DNA of 24,493 nt from CAZCEC01 sp964497615 (GCA_964497615.1 CAZCEC010000090.1:1-24493), one strand, 5' to 3'. Positions 18,101-24,493 are shown, counted from the stretch's first letter. Numbers and translations: made by a program. The notes: generated by a model not told the origin, from the sequence alone.

Positions 18101-18874
18101 GTTGTTCATGGTGAAGCTGGCGAAGGCGCGGTTCTTGAAGATCGTCCCGTCGGCCTGGCCCACCACGCGCCCGGTGAACACCAGCGCCGTGCTCGCGCCG
18201 GGCGCCAGGCTGCTCACCGTCCAGCTCAACTGCCGCGTCACCGTGATGACCAGCTCCCCGCCCAGCGGCTCCGGGATGGTCTGCTCCTCCACGATGTGCT
18301 CGCACACGCCGCAGGCGATGTCCTGCAGCGTGTCAATCGGCAGGGTGTCAATCACCAGGATGTCGAGGGCGGCGAAGCTGGCGCTGTTGTTGGTGAGGAC
18401 GATGGTGTAGGTGAGCACATCGCCGTTGAAGGCCACGGCGTTGTCGCCCGTGCCCGTGTCCACCAGCTTCGTCATCGAGACGGTATCGCTGGCCGCCAGC
18501 GGGGCAGGGGCCTCCCCGGCCGGCGCATCGGCGGCAGCGCTGCCCGCCGGATCCGCTGCGACCCTGAGCAGCGCCTCCCCGGCCGGCGCATCGGCGGCGG
18601 CGCCGCCAACGCTCACTGACGTGCCGCTGCCAACCCCGCCGGACAGGTCATTCCGAACCCGCCTCAGCCCGCTCGTCCCGGCCACACCCTGGCGCGGGTG
18701 AGGAATCTCGCTCTCAGCGTGGAGGACGCCCCCGGCGGCGGCCGGCGCGGCCTGGCCCAAGACGGCCGCCAACAGCGCCAGCCAGGCGGCGGCCAGCGCC
18801 ACACTCAGCGCCGCCCATCCCGCCCGGCTGCGCTGCGACCGTCCAGCGCTCACCGTATCCCGCCTAGCCAACAT
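9113..18874 (-). CDS. Giant exported mosaic protein (FG-GAP, PKD, DUF11, PD40 and IPT/TIG-like repeats)
   Basis: 3253 residues. An N-terminal signal segment (basic RSQRSR, then hydrophobic 20-42) is followed by an Ala/Gly-rich region, a DUF11-type domain (about 131-285) and thirteen FG-GAP/VCBS calcium-loop motifs such as DFNNDGYLDLVLG (about 300-960), consistent with one or two beta-propellers. Next come a PKD-like domain (YTWDFGGGS, near 1175), a Thr/Pro/Glu linker (about 1255-1340), seven PD40/TolB-like blades such as ADGTRLTFWS (about 1375-1730), a second DUF11 domain (about 1735-1850) and a PKD-like domain. About ten IPT/TIG-like Ig repeats (FTLVVTGTGF) then run to the C-terminus, interrupted by three domains of the TPNAVIIGTGQ type and another PKD (YSWDFGDGS). 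No enzyme, sorting signal or C-terminal membrane span is visible. It is probably a secreted or surface adhesion/binding protein. GGAG lies three bases before the ATG. Confidence 0.9.
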   Translation of the reverse strand: MLARRDTVSAGRSQRSRAGWAALSVALAAAWLALLAAVLGQAAPAAAGGVLHAESEIPHPRQGVAGTSGLRRVRNDLSGGVGSGTSVSVGGAAADAPAGEALLRVAADPAGSAAADAPAGEAPAPLAASDTVSMTKLVDTGTGDNAVAFNGDVLTYTIVLTNNSASFAALDILVIDTLPIDTLQDIACGVCEHIVEEQTIPEPLGGELVITVTRQLSWTVSSLAPGASTALVFTGRVVGQADGTIFKNRAFASFTMNNGLGSSSTNETVTTVRVALDNDGLPGLAAAPTWFSEDLGGTLSQDWGDFNNDGYLDLVLGSSVGTSVYRNEGGILVPYWSNNRRTYGVRWADLNGDKKLDLVAVGDSVDGVNLGLTYLYTQNGGGFVDLGDPVPSAYQYVRLAVGDFDGDGDIDVVASTNSLNADCPVRLHRNNGAGVLTTPGDCLSLSATAALGAGDFDNDGDLDLAIGLFPNTIQVLRNNGAGVFPTALLVDDNVSFLPYDFAWGDYDGNGYMDLAAAFPLQKEARIYRNLGGAVFDTPLEPFRTAQFLSPLAVDWGDFSGDGVLDLVVADEEPKVYINSFGAFDPAKAISAGELDGQVWSIRGAQLIYSADLELSLTNRDNPSHVIEGFAPHLAVNMTAINSVAASSLAWGDADGDGDIDVVYGAGPTPALGTRLWFNTAGSFGTPLNLSSGLGPQSVAFGDVNGDGRLDIAIGTAVENQLYLAGRTLPSWTASAPSFPTHKVAFGDSNSDGRLDLLVGANGGGVAVYLNTGGMLATEPVFTTPETGDVRDLAWGDFNQDFYLDFVVAFYNQPARLYLNNKNNTYTSVWTSNTALQTTSAAVADFNGDGYPDLALGHYGAGVEVYANQGAGFNGQLSSLPVWSSPTQWRTTALAWGDWDYDGYPDLAVANDNDANQVFANLGSAPGSPRLFWLWTSAEKFAATDVAWGDVDGDGDLDLGFSSKGGTDSGYYRNGTYTPSHLTSDFVPTLALPNNPTYLAVDRPGQTDNAYLFSASEVVGGISQTVTISYTLYDPDGSRVGTDLNAAGNELARTYFEFSLDGGSTWKTASPAAGWTGPTSTTTRLGTPATFVWDALKDKAISDNARFRVRVAPLLNVGPVQRASSVAVSPPFSIRGTSCVWPSNPFMLVIPTAPTPGVAASFIGGVSAGTGALTYTWDFGGGSLVNGQVAQHTFPANGSFPVTLTVSGEACPLTRPVILTQYIPVGTGQPNPMIYLPLVANGPAVVNQVADEGQTSDEEASPLDPPERGTPEATAISKPREEATPTATAPPTETAPPAEAPTEGGLPTEAAPPAEGGTPSSEPPTASPSETEPPTPEGTPQGRLTAPGAWPAAWGLGAPLPRPGLRPLMAELTATQVTTVTPGINNEPALNADGTRLTFWSTADPTGGNPDGNIEVFLIITDGGGMTVTQISDSTGSILGGFNLSTSIDDVGNQVVFFSDRDLIGQNPDSNFEIFLYDVPSDMLFQVTNTDRGYSILPSLSGNGQYIAFASDRDFTGGNGDGNTEIFRAQILGGGVFTFTQVTDSTGGVNDVPRINQDGTRIAFISNQSYAVENPASNFDNNREVFLAEMGTFGVKLAQLTQTTGGTVSHPSINADGQRVAFVSDRDPTGGPGNPSNLREIFYADVSPAFAVAVTPVTTSTLEVGNDQPDISGDGTRIAFVSPALGQVRLYDTVVVSELVTTIGPSLAPAMSADGTAMAFAHNKQLYLTSSPMAELVVSKVGVPSPVFEGQQLRYTVVVSNAGPSAAANVRMTDTLPASGLNLNGLVMGATGGDCFRASQTVITCTVGLLPARQALTLTVDVTPTTYGLLTNVVSASTDTYERVTDDDQSVDVSVQPIGLESVSVNVSGPPTGTAHLPAQIVASVSPVTASVPLTYVWEATGQSTSVYTSTSVTEAITYTWNPGGVQLITVTVSNAAAPVVSDTHVITINNPLPTIGALVPPTRTINSAQFTLVVTGTGYVSNSQAVWDGLPLATTYVNSGTLNVTVPAAQLTVLGGHAVTISNTTPGGGVSNVMTFMVNNPAPTLTGNFPLTRTAGGPTFTLNLTGTNFVAGALLWWDGLPPVATFGSGTSLTASVPASYIALGGTVNISVTNPSPSNGPSNTRPFTVTNPTLNLTPNAVIIGTGQSTVLTATISAVQAQDTVITLTSSLTSVATVPPTVILPAGSLSVTFTVQGEAQGGLANITGQLPASLGGAADITAVTVNYPAPVLTQISPVTRTAGGITFTLTLTGSDFVSGAQLAWGGLPALPTFGSGTQLTATIPANYISTTGSVNVVVNNPLPNFGPSASRPFTVTALNITLTPDPLVIGVGVTPSLTATVDAVQAADRTIVLTDSSPFLSAPPSVILPAGDTSVTFTMTLGQFRGLTAVVTATLPAAQGGQSDSALVTINNPAPTLTAVEPTTATVAQPNLTLALTGTNFVATSQVRWNGTPLTQTGFIDTAHLTGTVPPGLLTAAGSYTVTVFNSAPGGGTSNEQTVTVIHAVPTITQIQPTVATVNGPSFTLVVTGTQFVNGFSTIWWGGAPITTSFVNSTRLTTTIPANFLTTPGPVTVTVVNDPPGGGTATPPLTFTIQTDAPVISVIAPTTRTVGTGSFTLVVTGTGFVNPPGIPNDSRVEWSNGTITTTLSTTFVSTNRLSATVTNADYPLAGTYTVTVLNPDPQSDQRSNSVTFTVHNPVPTITGMFPTNVPAGSPEFTLQVTGTGFISGDSVVLWNGAPLTTAFVSGTALTATVPDTLLTTPAWVSVTVQTAGPGGGTAAPPLPFGVDHLPATLTARSPATGTVYADFTLMVTGTNIVTGTQIQWMGVNLTPTVEITPGTLQANVPQALYPVGGVYTFTLVSPEPGLGGVLATNSLTVTMFNPQPIARFATPGSRVAGSSAFTLTIDANPGQPNYLSGIQGYFGGQLRTTTFVSSTRLILDILQSDVAAVGTRAITLTNPSPAVAVSEVFNYNVVSATVNLTPTTQALLTLPATATLFVNIPQSLAAPTTITLTASHPLSVSIPPTVIDAGPTITFPVVGLLPGSVVITAQLPLPLGGAVATATVRFQDALISGLNALADDPTTLGQPTTLSATITAGTNVSYSWDFGDGSPDSPFTTTSVITHVYPLLLAGSFTAEVTARNTRETDQDTTTITINNKPVILTMSPLTPTQDVTQTITITGTGGTFLSGAVVEIRNVPTGTVLQTYSTTYVNADRLTFQLSGAHFTTAGSFTLSVVNPPLPVAAVRRSDPFAFEIQ
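18510..18598. repeat. In-frame 26-bp direct repeat inside the giant gene
   Basis: GCCTCCCCGGCCGGCGCATC and the following bases occur at 18510-18535 and again at 18573-18598, 63 bp apart. On the minus strand both copies read AADAPAGEA, so the duplication keeps the frame. It lies in the low-complexity Ala/Gly region between the signal peptide and the first DUF11 domain, a tolerant spot for expansion. Confidence 0.85.
18647..18710. repeat. Half copy of the MITE-like repeat inside the giant gene's coding sequence
   Basis: GTCATTCCGA at 18647-18656 and GAGGAATCTCG at 18700-18710 match the left half of the inverted repeat found intact at 8140-8282, with a longer centre. It is translated in frame as roughly residues 55-76 (from EIPHP to VRND), just after the signal peptide. 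The stretch is compositionally unlike the surrounding Ala/Gly/Ser-rich protein. Confidence 0.75.
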
Positions 18875-19010
18875 TCACTCCGCTGCCATCCCGCACGCCT
18901 GCCGCTGCTCCCATCGCCCCCGCTGCCTCACGCCCCAGCCGCCAATTCAAATACCATCCCCGCTCCCCCTTCCCCCCTGCCTGCTCAATTATCCTGCCGC
19001 CGTCGCCCCC
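18875..19010. other. Intergenic gap before the giant gene, no clear promoter
   Basis: These 136 bases separate the stop of the FHA/Ig-like gene from the start of the giant gene. The minus strand is G-rich with runs of four to six G. No good -35/-10 pair or terminator hairpin was found, which fits read-through from the upstream genes but does not prove it. GGAG at the start codon is the only clear signal. Confidence 0.5.
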
Positions 19011-19514
19011 CTACGGCTCCGGCGTCGCCGTCGGGCAAGCCGGACTATACCAGCTATTCGAGCTAGGCCCCGTTTCCCGTTGTGTGCCGCCGATATCCGT
19101 ATATACGGCCACGACGTAATAAGCCATGTCGCAGGTCGCGGTCGGGTCCGTCCAGGTATACGGGATCACCTTCGGGATGCCATCCGCCACCGGCGAGAAG
19201 GTCGTCCCCGGCAGCGTCACCCGGTAAACCTTGAAATAGTCAATCGAACTGACCGCCGCCGCCGAATACTGCCAGGTGAGCACCGACTCACCCGTCCCCG
19301 GATTGAACGTGCCCGTCACGCTGAACGGCACCGGCGGCGCCGGCCGCGGCGTCGTCACAATCTGGATGAAGATGTCTGTCTGCGTGTTCTGCGCATTGAT
19401 GGCGCTGAACAGGAACGTCTGCGCCGTCGTGATCTGGATAATGTGAATGTCCACCGGCGCCTTGTCCACCCCGCCAAAGATCGCCTTCACCGCGTTGGTC
19501 GCCGTCCAGCTAAA
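19011..19514 (-). CDS. C-terminal part of the FHA/Ig-like membrane protein, beyond the assembly gap
   Basis: About 168 residues open from the N gap to a TAG at 19011-19013. The start is FSWTATNAVKAIFGG, continuing with HIIQITTAQTFLFSAINAQN, which repeats the pattern of the Ig-like modules upstream (a W-containing strand, then a strand ending in FxAxNxxN). A fibronectin-III-like segment follows (VTWQYSAAAVSSIDYFKVYRV is close to the family pattern, here LTWQYSAAAVSSIDYFKVYR), ending YSPACPTATPEP. No proper start codon or ribosome site is visible, so it is read as the end of the neighbouring FHA-domain gene. The two frames differ by one base across 13 Ns; a true gap of 11 or 14 bases would join them. 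It should lie outside the cytoplasmic membrane. Confidence 0.75.
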   Translation of the reverse strand, partial: FSWTATNAVKAIFGGVDKAPVDIHIIQITTAQTFLFSAINAQNTQTDIFIQIVTTPRPAPPVPFSVTGTFNPGTGESVLTWQYSAAAVSSIDYFKVYRVTLPGTTFSPVADGIPKVIPYTWTDPTATCDMAYYVVAVYTDIGGTQRETGPSSNSWYSPACPTATPEP

Positions 19515-19527
19515 NNNNNNNNNNNNN
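19515..19527. other. Assembly gap of 13 Ns
   Basis: Thirteen undetermined bases interrupt one coding sequence. Reading frames on the two sides are offset by one base, so the printed length is probably wrong by a small number of bases rather than marking a real frameshift. Confidence 0.97.
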
Positions 19528-22168
19528 CCCACGTCCCCGCCACCACCTGGTAGCGGCGCGTGTTTCTCGGCACGTCGCTGGTCGTGATCTGGATCACGCT
19601 CTCGGCCGGCTCATTGTGGTCCACGTCCGGCGCCGCCGAGAAAATCACGATCGGCACCGGCAGCGGCGTCGGCTCCGGCGTCGGCGTCGGCGTCGGCGGG
19701 ATCACGTTGATCTGCACCGTCTCGCTGGCCGACAGGTCCTCGCCGTTGAAGGCCGTCAGCACGAACAAGGTGGGCTTCTCCACGGCCACGTTAATGCTGC
19801 CCTGCCGGTTCAGCTTCGTCACCTCGCCGAACTCCGGCCCGCTGATGACGATGTCCGTCGTCGCCCCCACCACCGACCACGACAGCGTCACTTCGCTGGC
19901 CTCCAGGCTCCCGGCCACCACCTCGTCCGGCGTAATCGTAAAGAACTCAATCCGCGGCGCCTCCGGCTCGGGCGTGGCCGTGGGCGCCTCCAGCACCGTC
20001 ACCACCTGCTGCAAGTTCACCGTGTCGCGCCCGTTTGTGGCCGTCAGGATAAACGACTGCGTGCCCGGTGTGTCCAGCGCCACTTCCAGGCTGCCCGTCG
20101 GCGCCAACACCCCGTCCACGCCCACGATGGTCACTTCGGTCACGCCGGTCACCAGCCAGTCCAGCCGGATCGACTCGCCCGCCGTGATCACCTTCGGCTG
20201 CACGTCAAACCGCTGGATGACGGGCAGCGGCGGCGGCGTGGGCGACGGCGCCACCACCTTCACCGTGATCGGCGCCGAAATCTTGCCCTCGTCCCCGGTG
20301 TAGTGGTTCAGCGCCCGCAGTTGATACGTTGTGTCGATCTCGGGCGCCACCAACTGGCTGCCCACAAACGACTCTGGCGGGATGGACTGGTCGGCGCCGT
20401 TGGTCATCAGGAACAGCGTATCCGTCCGCGCCACGTTCCACGCCAGCAGCACCGACCCGCCCTGCACCAGCGTGATGGTGTTGGTGCTCAGGTCGTACCC
20501 CACCAGCCCCGAGTTCACCGTGGCCGTGAAGAACATCCCCGGCTCCACCCCCTGCACCCGGATGTTGATCGACCGGCTGGCGCTGAAGAAGCTCGGCCAC
20601 AGGTTGGTCAGCAAGTTGCGCCCGCGCAGGGTGTAGGTCGTGTCGTCAATCGGCGAGACCACCACCGGCCCGCCGTCGTTGCGCAGGCTGCCCGCCGACG
20701 GGTCCGCCTCCAGCCCGGAGATGAGCTCGAGCTGCGTGAACGGCGACGCCCGCCAGTACAGCGGCACCGTCTCCTCGGCCGTGATCTGGATCGCTCCCGT
20801 TGGCTCCCGCGTCAGGTCGGGGTCCGTGCCAAAGTAGTTGATCCGCGGCCGGAAGATAATGGCGATCAGCACCGCCAGCAGGATCAGGCACAGCACCACG
20901 AACCACGGCCCAATCAGCGGCGCCGCCGCCAATTGCCCCAGCACCGCCCGCGGGGTCTGCACCCCCGCCAGCGGCGTGGTCGTCACCGTGAACATGTAGT
21001 TGTGCTTGCCCACCCCAAAGAAGCGCCGTTTGTGCGGCGTCACCCGCAGGGGGATGGTGATGGCCGTGTCCGGCTGGAGCTTGGCCTCCGCGTGGCCCAG
21101 CATGCCCGCGCCCTGGCCCGGCACCTGGAACTCAAACCGCACCCCGCGCTCGTCGTCTTCGCCGTCCAGCCGGTAATTGCACTCGCTGTTGCCCCGGTTC
21201 GCCAGCGGCATCACCGCCCGGCCCGTCTGCCGCCGCCACGTCACCGTTTGCTGCCGCGGCGAGAGATCCCCCACGGCATACTCGTAATACGGGTTCAGCA
21301 CCAGGGTGCAGGTCTGCGCCGTGTAGCGCCCCGGGTAATCGGGCGAGTTGACTACCAGCGACAGGAAGTAGGTGCCCGCCCGGCTGCTGGGGTGGCGCGG
21401 CGGCGTGATGGCCACGCTCACCGTCGCGCGCTCCCCCTCGAACAGGTTCACGCTGGGCGGGTCCACCCGCACCCAGCTCGGGTCCACGCCCTCCACATGC
21501 ACCGCAAAGGTCGCCACCAGGTCGCCGCCGTTGGCAATCGTCACCTGCGTGCTGGCGATGCCCTCGACGTCAATCGCCCATTCGCGCTCGGTCAGCTCGA
21601 CGACGATGGCCTCGTCGGCGTGTTCGGGCGGCGGGCTGGGCAGCCGGGGATAGACTGCGCCCGAAGGGGTGGTGGCAGGCGGGGGGGGCGGCACGGCCAC
21701 TGCCGTGCCAGGGGCGGCCGTGGGGGCCGCTGCCCCGGCGGCCGCCATGCCCGCGCCCGCCACTGCCGCCCCGGCCGCCGCCACGCCCGCAGTCGCGGCA
21801 TAATCCATCGCGGCGGGCTGGGGCCCTCGCCCAGCGCGCTGGCCCGGCAGGGCGCCCTCGCTCTCGATGAGCACCAGCGAGTGCCCATTCAGCTCAATCG
21901 TGTCCCAGGTGTTCAGCACGTGCGGCACGTTGGCCGCCACCGGCTGGCCGCCCACCGTGGTGGGATGCTCCTGCGAAACCACCACCAGTTGATACGGCCG
22001 CTGGCGATGGTCCAGCACGGCATGGAACTCCGACACGTGCGGGTTGTCGATGACCAGATCGTTCTCGGGGTGCCGGCCGATGTTGGTGATGCCGCGGCTG
22101 GGCGTTAAATCAAAGAACTTGATCTCACCGTTGGGCGCGATGATCTCAAGTTGGTCGTAGGCCGCCAT
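19528..22168 (-). CDS. FHA-domain membrane protein with Ig-like outer domains (main part)
   Basis: Begins at the ATG at 22168 (GGGAG about ten bases upstream; 26 bases after the preceding stop) and runs to the N gap, about 880 residues. Residues about 25-102 form an FHA phosphothreonine-binding domain, with Gly31-Arg32 (NIGRHPEND), Ser46, His49 and Asn94-Gly95 at the expected places. An Ala/Pro-rich linker (about 120-182) leads to two Ig-like domains of the kind that cap membrane proteins (about 187-400). One membrane span follows (about 418-439, PWFVVLCLILLAVLIAIIF), then four or more Ig-like modules separated by PTPTPEP-type linkers. With no signal peptide, the FHA end is predicted to be cytoplasmic and the C-terminus external. 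It may read the phosphorylation state of a partner and connect it to the surface; kinase and partner are not in the window. Confidence 0.88.
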
Positions 22169-22194
22169 TACCCGGTTGCTCCCACCAATCCTCG

Positions 22195-24492
22195 TCAGCC
22201 GCCCAACACGCCAAACACCACCAGCAAATACCACACCAGCAGGGCCAGCAAGGTCAGGCTGATCAGCATCAGCAGCAGCGTCCACGCCCCCCGCGCCGCC
22301 GACAGCCCGCGCAGCGCCACCGTGCCATGCTCCACCAGCGGCTCCGCGCCCTCCGCCTCCGCCGAGCGCGAGAGCACCCGGAAGGCGTAGTGCTGGCTGC
22401 GCGGCCGCTTCACCGGGCTGACCAGCAGTTGCACCACCAGGCTCTGGCCCGGCTCAACATACGGCGTCACGCTCCAGCCCGCCCGCCCGGCGCCAGCGGA
22501 GGCCAGCGCCGTGGGCTGGCCGCTCACCGCCGCGCGCTGCGCCGCGGGCAGGGCGGCGGCGCTGTGCCCATTGCCGTTGGCCGCGCTGGCGGGCGTCGTG
22601 GCGGTGGCGGTCCCCACCGGGGTATGCACACTCGAACCCCCCATCGGCACCGCCGCCGCCGATTTCACCACCCGCTCCGCCCGGCCCGGCATCTCCAGCC
22701 CCTCGTGCACGTCATACTGCACCGTGCGCGCCTGGCTCACCTGGCTGCGCAGCCGCTGCCCGCCCATCCCCGGGATCAGGTAGGCCACGTTCATCAGCCA
22801 GGAAGTGATGTTCTCCACCACGCCCAGCCCCTGCTGCCCCTTGCGCACCCCGGCGTCCACCGCCGCCTTGGGGTTGGGCCGCGCCCCGCCGGCCTCGGCT
22901 GGCGCGGCGGCGGTTGCTCCGGCCGCCTGTGTCGTGCGCCCTGCCTGCGCCGCCGGCCCGGCGCTCTGCACCAGGTTGGCGTCGTGCAGCGCGAACTGGA
23001 ACTTCAGCAGCCCGTTCGGGTCCTCGGCCCGCAGTTCATACCGGCTGCGGCTGTTACCCTGGTTGATCAACTCCACGTCGCACGACTTCACCTGGACCGC
23101 CTGCTGCACGCGCCGGCTGCGCACCCACAGCACCGCGGCGATGATGAAGCCCACCAACAGCGCCAGCCCGGCCGCCACCTGCCCCGCCACCCGCAGCGCG
23201 TTCTGCGCGAACATCTCGATCTGGCTCGGCCCGGTGGGCGCCACCGCCGTCGGCACGGGCGTGGCCGTAATCACCAGCGGCGGCGGCAGCACCACGTTCA
23301 CCGTCACGCTCGTCTCGCCGGTGTTGCCGGCCGCATCTTCCGCCGTGATGCGCAGGGTGTGCGTGCCCGGCTCGGCCGTCGTGCTGTCCCAGTCAAAGCG
23401 GAACGGCGTTGTCGTCAGCTCCGCCAGCAGCTGCTCATCCAGCCAAAAGCTCACCGTCTCCAGTTCGGCCGGCGCGCTCACGTCCGCAATCAGGAACACC
23501 CGCCCCCGCACCGTCTGCCCGTTCGAGAGCCCCGGCCCCTCGATCACCACCTCGCCCGGCACGCCGGTAAAGTTGATCTGCGCCGTGGCCGCCTGCCCCT
23601 GGAAATCCAGCCGCACCCCCAGCGCGTGCGGCTGGTTGTCGGCCGTCAGCCCGCTCTCAAACGTGATCGAGTAGCTCTGGCGCATCAACACGCCCAGGGT
23701 CAGCAGGTTCGCGCGGATATCGGCGGACGAAGTCGTCAAATAGGCCTGCCCGCCCGAGAACCGCGCCCAGTTGTTCATGATCTCGGCGTTGATGTTCGGC
23801 CCATACGCCATCGGGTAGATGCGCACCTGCCCCCGCTCGGCCGCCGCCAGGATCGGCTCCGGCGACAGGTTATCGGTCGTGTCGCCGCTGTTGGTGAACA
23901 GGATCACCGCCTTGCGCCCGCTGTCCAGCCGGCTCAGCAGGCTCACCCCCCGGTCCACCGCTGCGTTGAACACCGTGGCATTCCCGCCCGAGGTCAGCGC
24001 CGTCAGCGCGTTCACCAGCGCCGTGCGGTCGTTGGTGAACCCCACCTGGTCGTCCACCTGGTCGCCATAGCTGATCAGCGCCACCTGGTCGTCCGGCCCC
24101 AGCGAGTTGACGAAGTCAATCGCCGCCTGCTGCGTGTTGGCCAGGTCGGCCGCGCCCGCGCTCACATCCACCGCCAGCACCACGCTCAGCGCCCCGCTGG
24201 TGTCGCTGTTAAGCGTCACCGTCCCGGCCGGCACCGGCTGCCCGTCCTCCGTCAGCGTGAAGTCGGCCTCGCTCAGCCCCACCAGCGGCAGGCCGTTCGC
24301 GCCGTTCACCGTCAGGTAGGCCGTCACCGTCGGGAAGTTGGTGCTGTCCACGTCGGTGATGACGATGGTGGGCCCGGTCTCCTGCGCCGCCTCTTGCGTG
24401 GCCTCCTGCGCCGCCGCGGGCTGCGCCCTCGGCAGCGCCGCCCCCAGCGCCAACGCCAAAACGACCAGCCCAGTCACCAGCCAGGCGGCCAA
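22195..24492 (-). CDS. von Willebrand factor A domain membrane protein (5' end cut by window)
   Basis: The frame stays open to the window edge, where a TTG codon could be taken as a start, but no basic n-region precedes the hydrophobic signal segment (about 2-28 here), so the true start probably lies outside. About 765 residues are visible. They comprise a vWA domain (about 100-270) with MIDAS-like residues Asp109-x-Ser111-x-Gly113 (third position Gly rather than Ser), Thr173 and Asp204; a module near 310-400 resembling Ig/cadherin-like repeats (TLRITAEDAAGNTGE); a membrane span (about 435-458) followed by RSRR; a long Ala/Pro-rich cytoplasmic part containing INQGNSRSRYEL, similar to GNSECNYRL in the next gene; and a second span at the C-terminus (about 738-760). 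It probably presents a ligand-binding domain outside. The FHA-domain gene follows after 26 bases, implying one operon. Confidence 0.88.
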   Translation of the reverse strand: MAAWLVTGLVVLALALGAALPRAQPAAAQEATQEAAQETGPTIVITDVDSTNFPTVTAYLTVNGANGLPLVGLSEADFTLTEDGQPVPAGTVTLNSDTSGALSVVLAVDVSAGAADLANTQQAAIDFVNSLGPDDQVALISYGDQVDDQVGFTNDRTALVNALTALTSGGNATVFNAAVDRGVSLLSRLDSGRKAVILFTNSGDTTDNLSPEPILAAAERGQVRIYPMAYGPNINAEIMNNWARFSGGQAYLTTSSADIRANLLTLGVLMRQSYSITFESGLTADNQPHALGVRLDFQGQAATAQINFTGVPGEVVIEGPGLSNGQTVRGRVFLIADVSAPAELETVSFWLDEQLLAELTTTPFRFDWDSTTAEPGTHTLRITAEDAAGNTGETSVTVNVVLPPPLVITATPVPTAVAPTGPSQIEMFAQNALRVAGQVAAGLALLVGFIIAAVLWVRSRRVQQAVQVKSCDVELINQGNSRSRYELRAEDPNGLLKFQFALHDANLVQSAGPAAQAGRTTQAAGATAAAPAEAGGARPNPKAAVDAGVRKGQQGLGVVENITSWLMNVAYLIPGMGGQRLRSQVSQARTVQYDVHEGLEMPGRAERVVKSAAAVPMGGSSVHTPVGTATATTPASAANGNGHSAAALPAAQRAAVSGQPTALASAGAGRAGWSVTPYVEPGQSLVVQLLVSPVKRPRSQHYAFRVLSRSAEAEGAEPLVEHGTVALRGLSAARGAWTLLLMLISLTLLALLVWYLLVVFGVLGG

Positions 24493-24493
24493 T

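Noticed and set aside
18950..18985. G-quadruplex-like G runs on the minus strand before the giant gene
   Set aside because: There are only three runs of four or more G followed by a GG. In DNA of this composition such runs are expected, and nothing ties them to regulation.

Overview
The window looks like high-GC chromosomal DNA from a Chloroflexota bacterium (Anaerolineae/Caldilineae-like). This is inferred from the very GC-rich coding style, lipoproteins with Thr/Pro/Ala-rich linkers, giant Thr/Val-rich surface proteins, and several short dispersed repeat families of a kind common in such genomes. No rRNA, tRNA, CRISPR array or transposase gene was seen. Every credible gene lies on the minus strand, so transcription runs from high to low coordinates.

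Region A (24492 to 8322) is a cell-surface cluster of four genes in order. First is a membrane protein with a von Willebrand factor A domain, cut by the window edge. Second is an FHA-domain protein with one membrane span and Ig-like outer domains; it is split by a 13-N assembly gap. Third is a 3253-residue exported mosaic protein with FG-GAP, PKD, DUF11, PD40 and about ten IPT/TIG-like domains. Fourth is a small lipoprotein-like protein whose main domain closely resembles the N-terminal signalling domain of animal Hedgehog, with all zinc ligands and most calcium ligands present. The last two reading frames overlap by four bases. I regard the Hedgehog-like gene and its neighbours as the most interesting content.

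Region B (8056 to 128) is a polyamine operon in the order potA, potB, potC, potD, aldo/keto reductase, aldehyde dehydrogenase. It starts at a good sigma-70-type promoter. The ABC importer would bring in spermidine/putrescine and the two oxidoreductases could process aldehydes from polyamine breakdown. Between potC and potD lies a 644-bp insert bounded by 39-bp inverted repeats and carrying a GxxExxY (PD-(D/E)XK-like) gene broken by one in-frame amber codon.

Repeats are unusually frequent: a 93-bp tandem array of hairpins before the dehydrogenase gene, a stem-loop after potD, a 143-bp MITE-like inverted repeat upstream of potA with a half copy read as protein inside the giant gene, a C-rich hairpin at the start of the Hedgehog-like gene, and 9-bp tandem repeats touching two stop codons.
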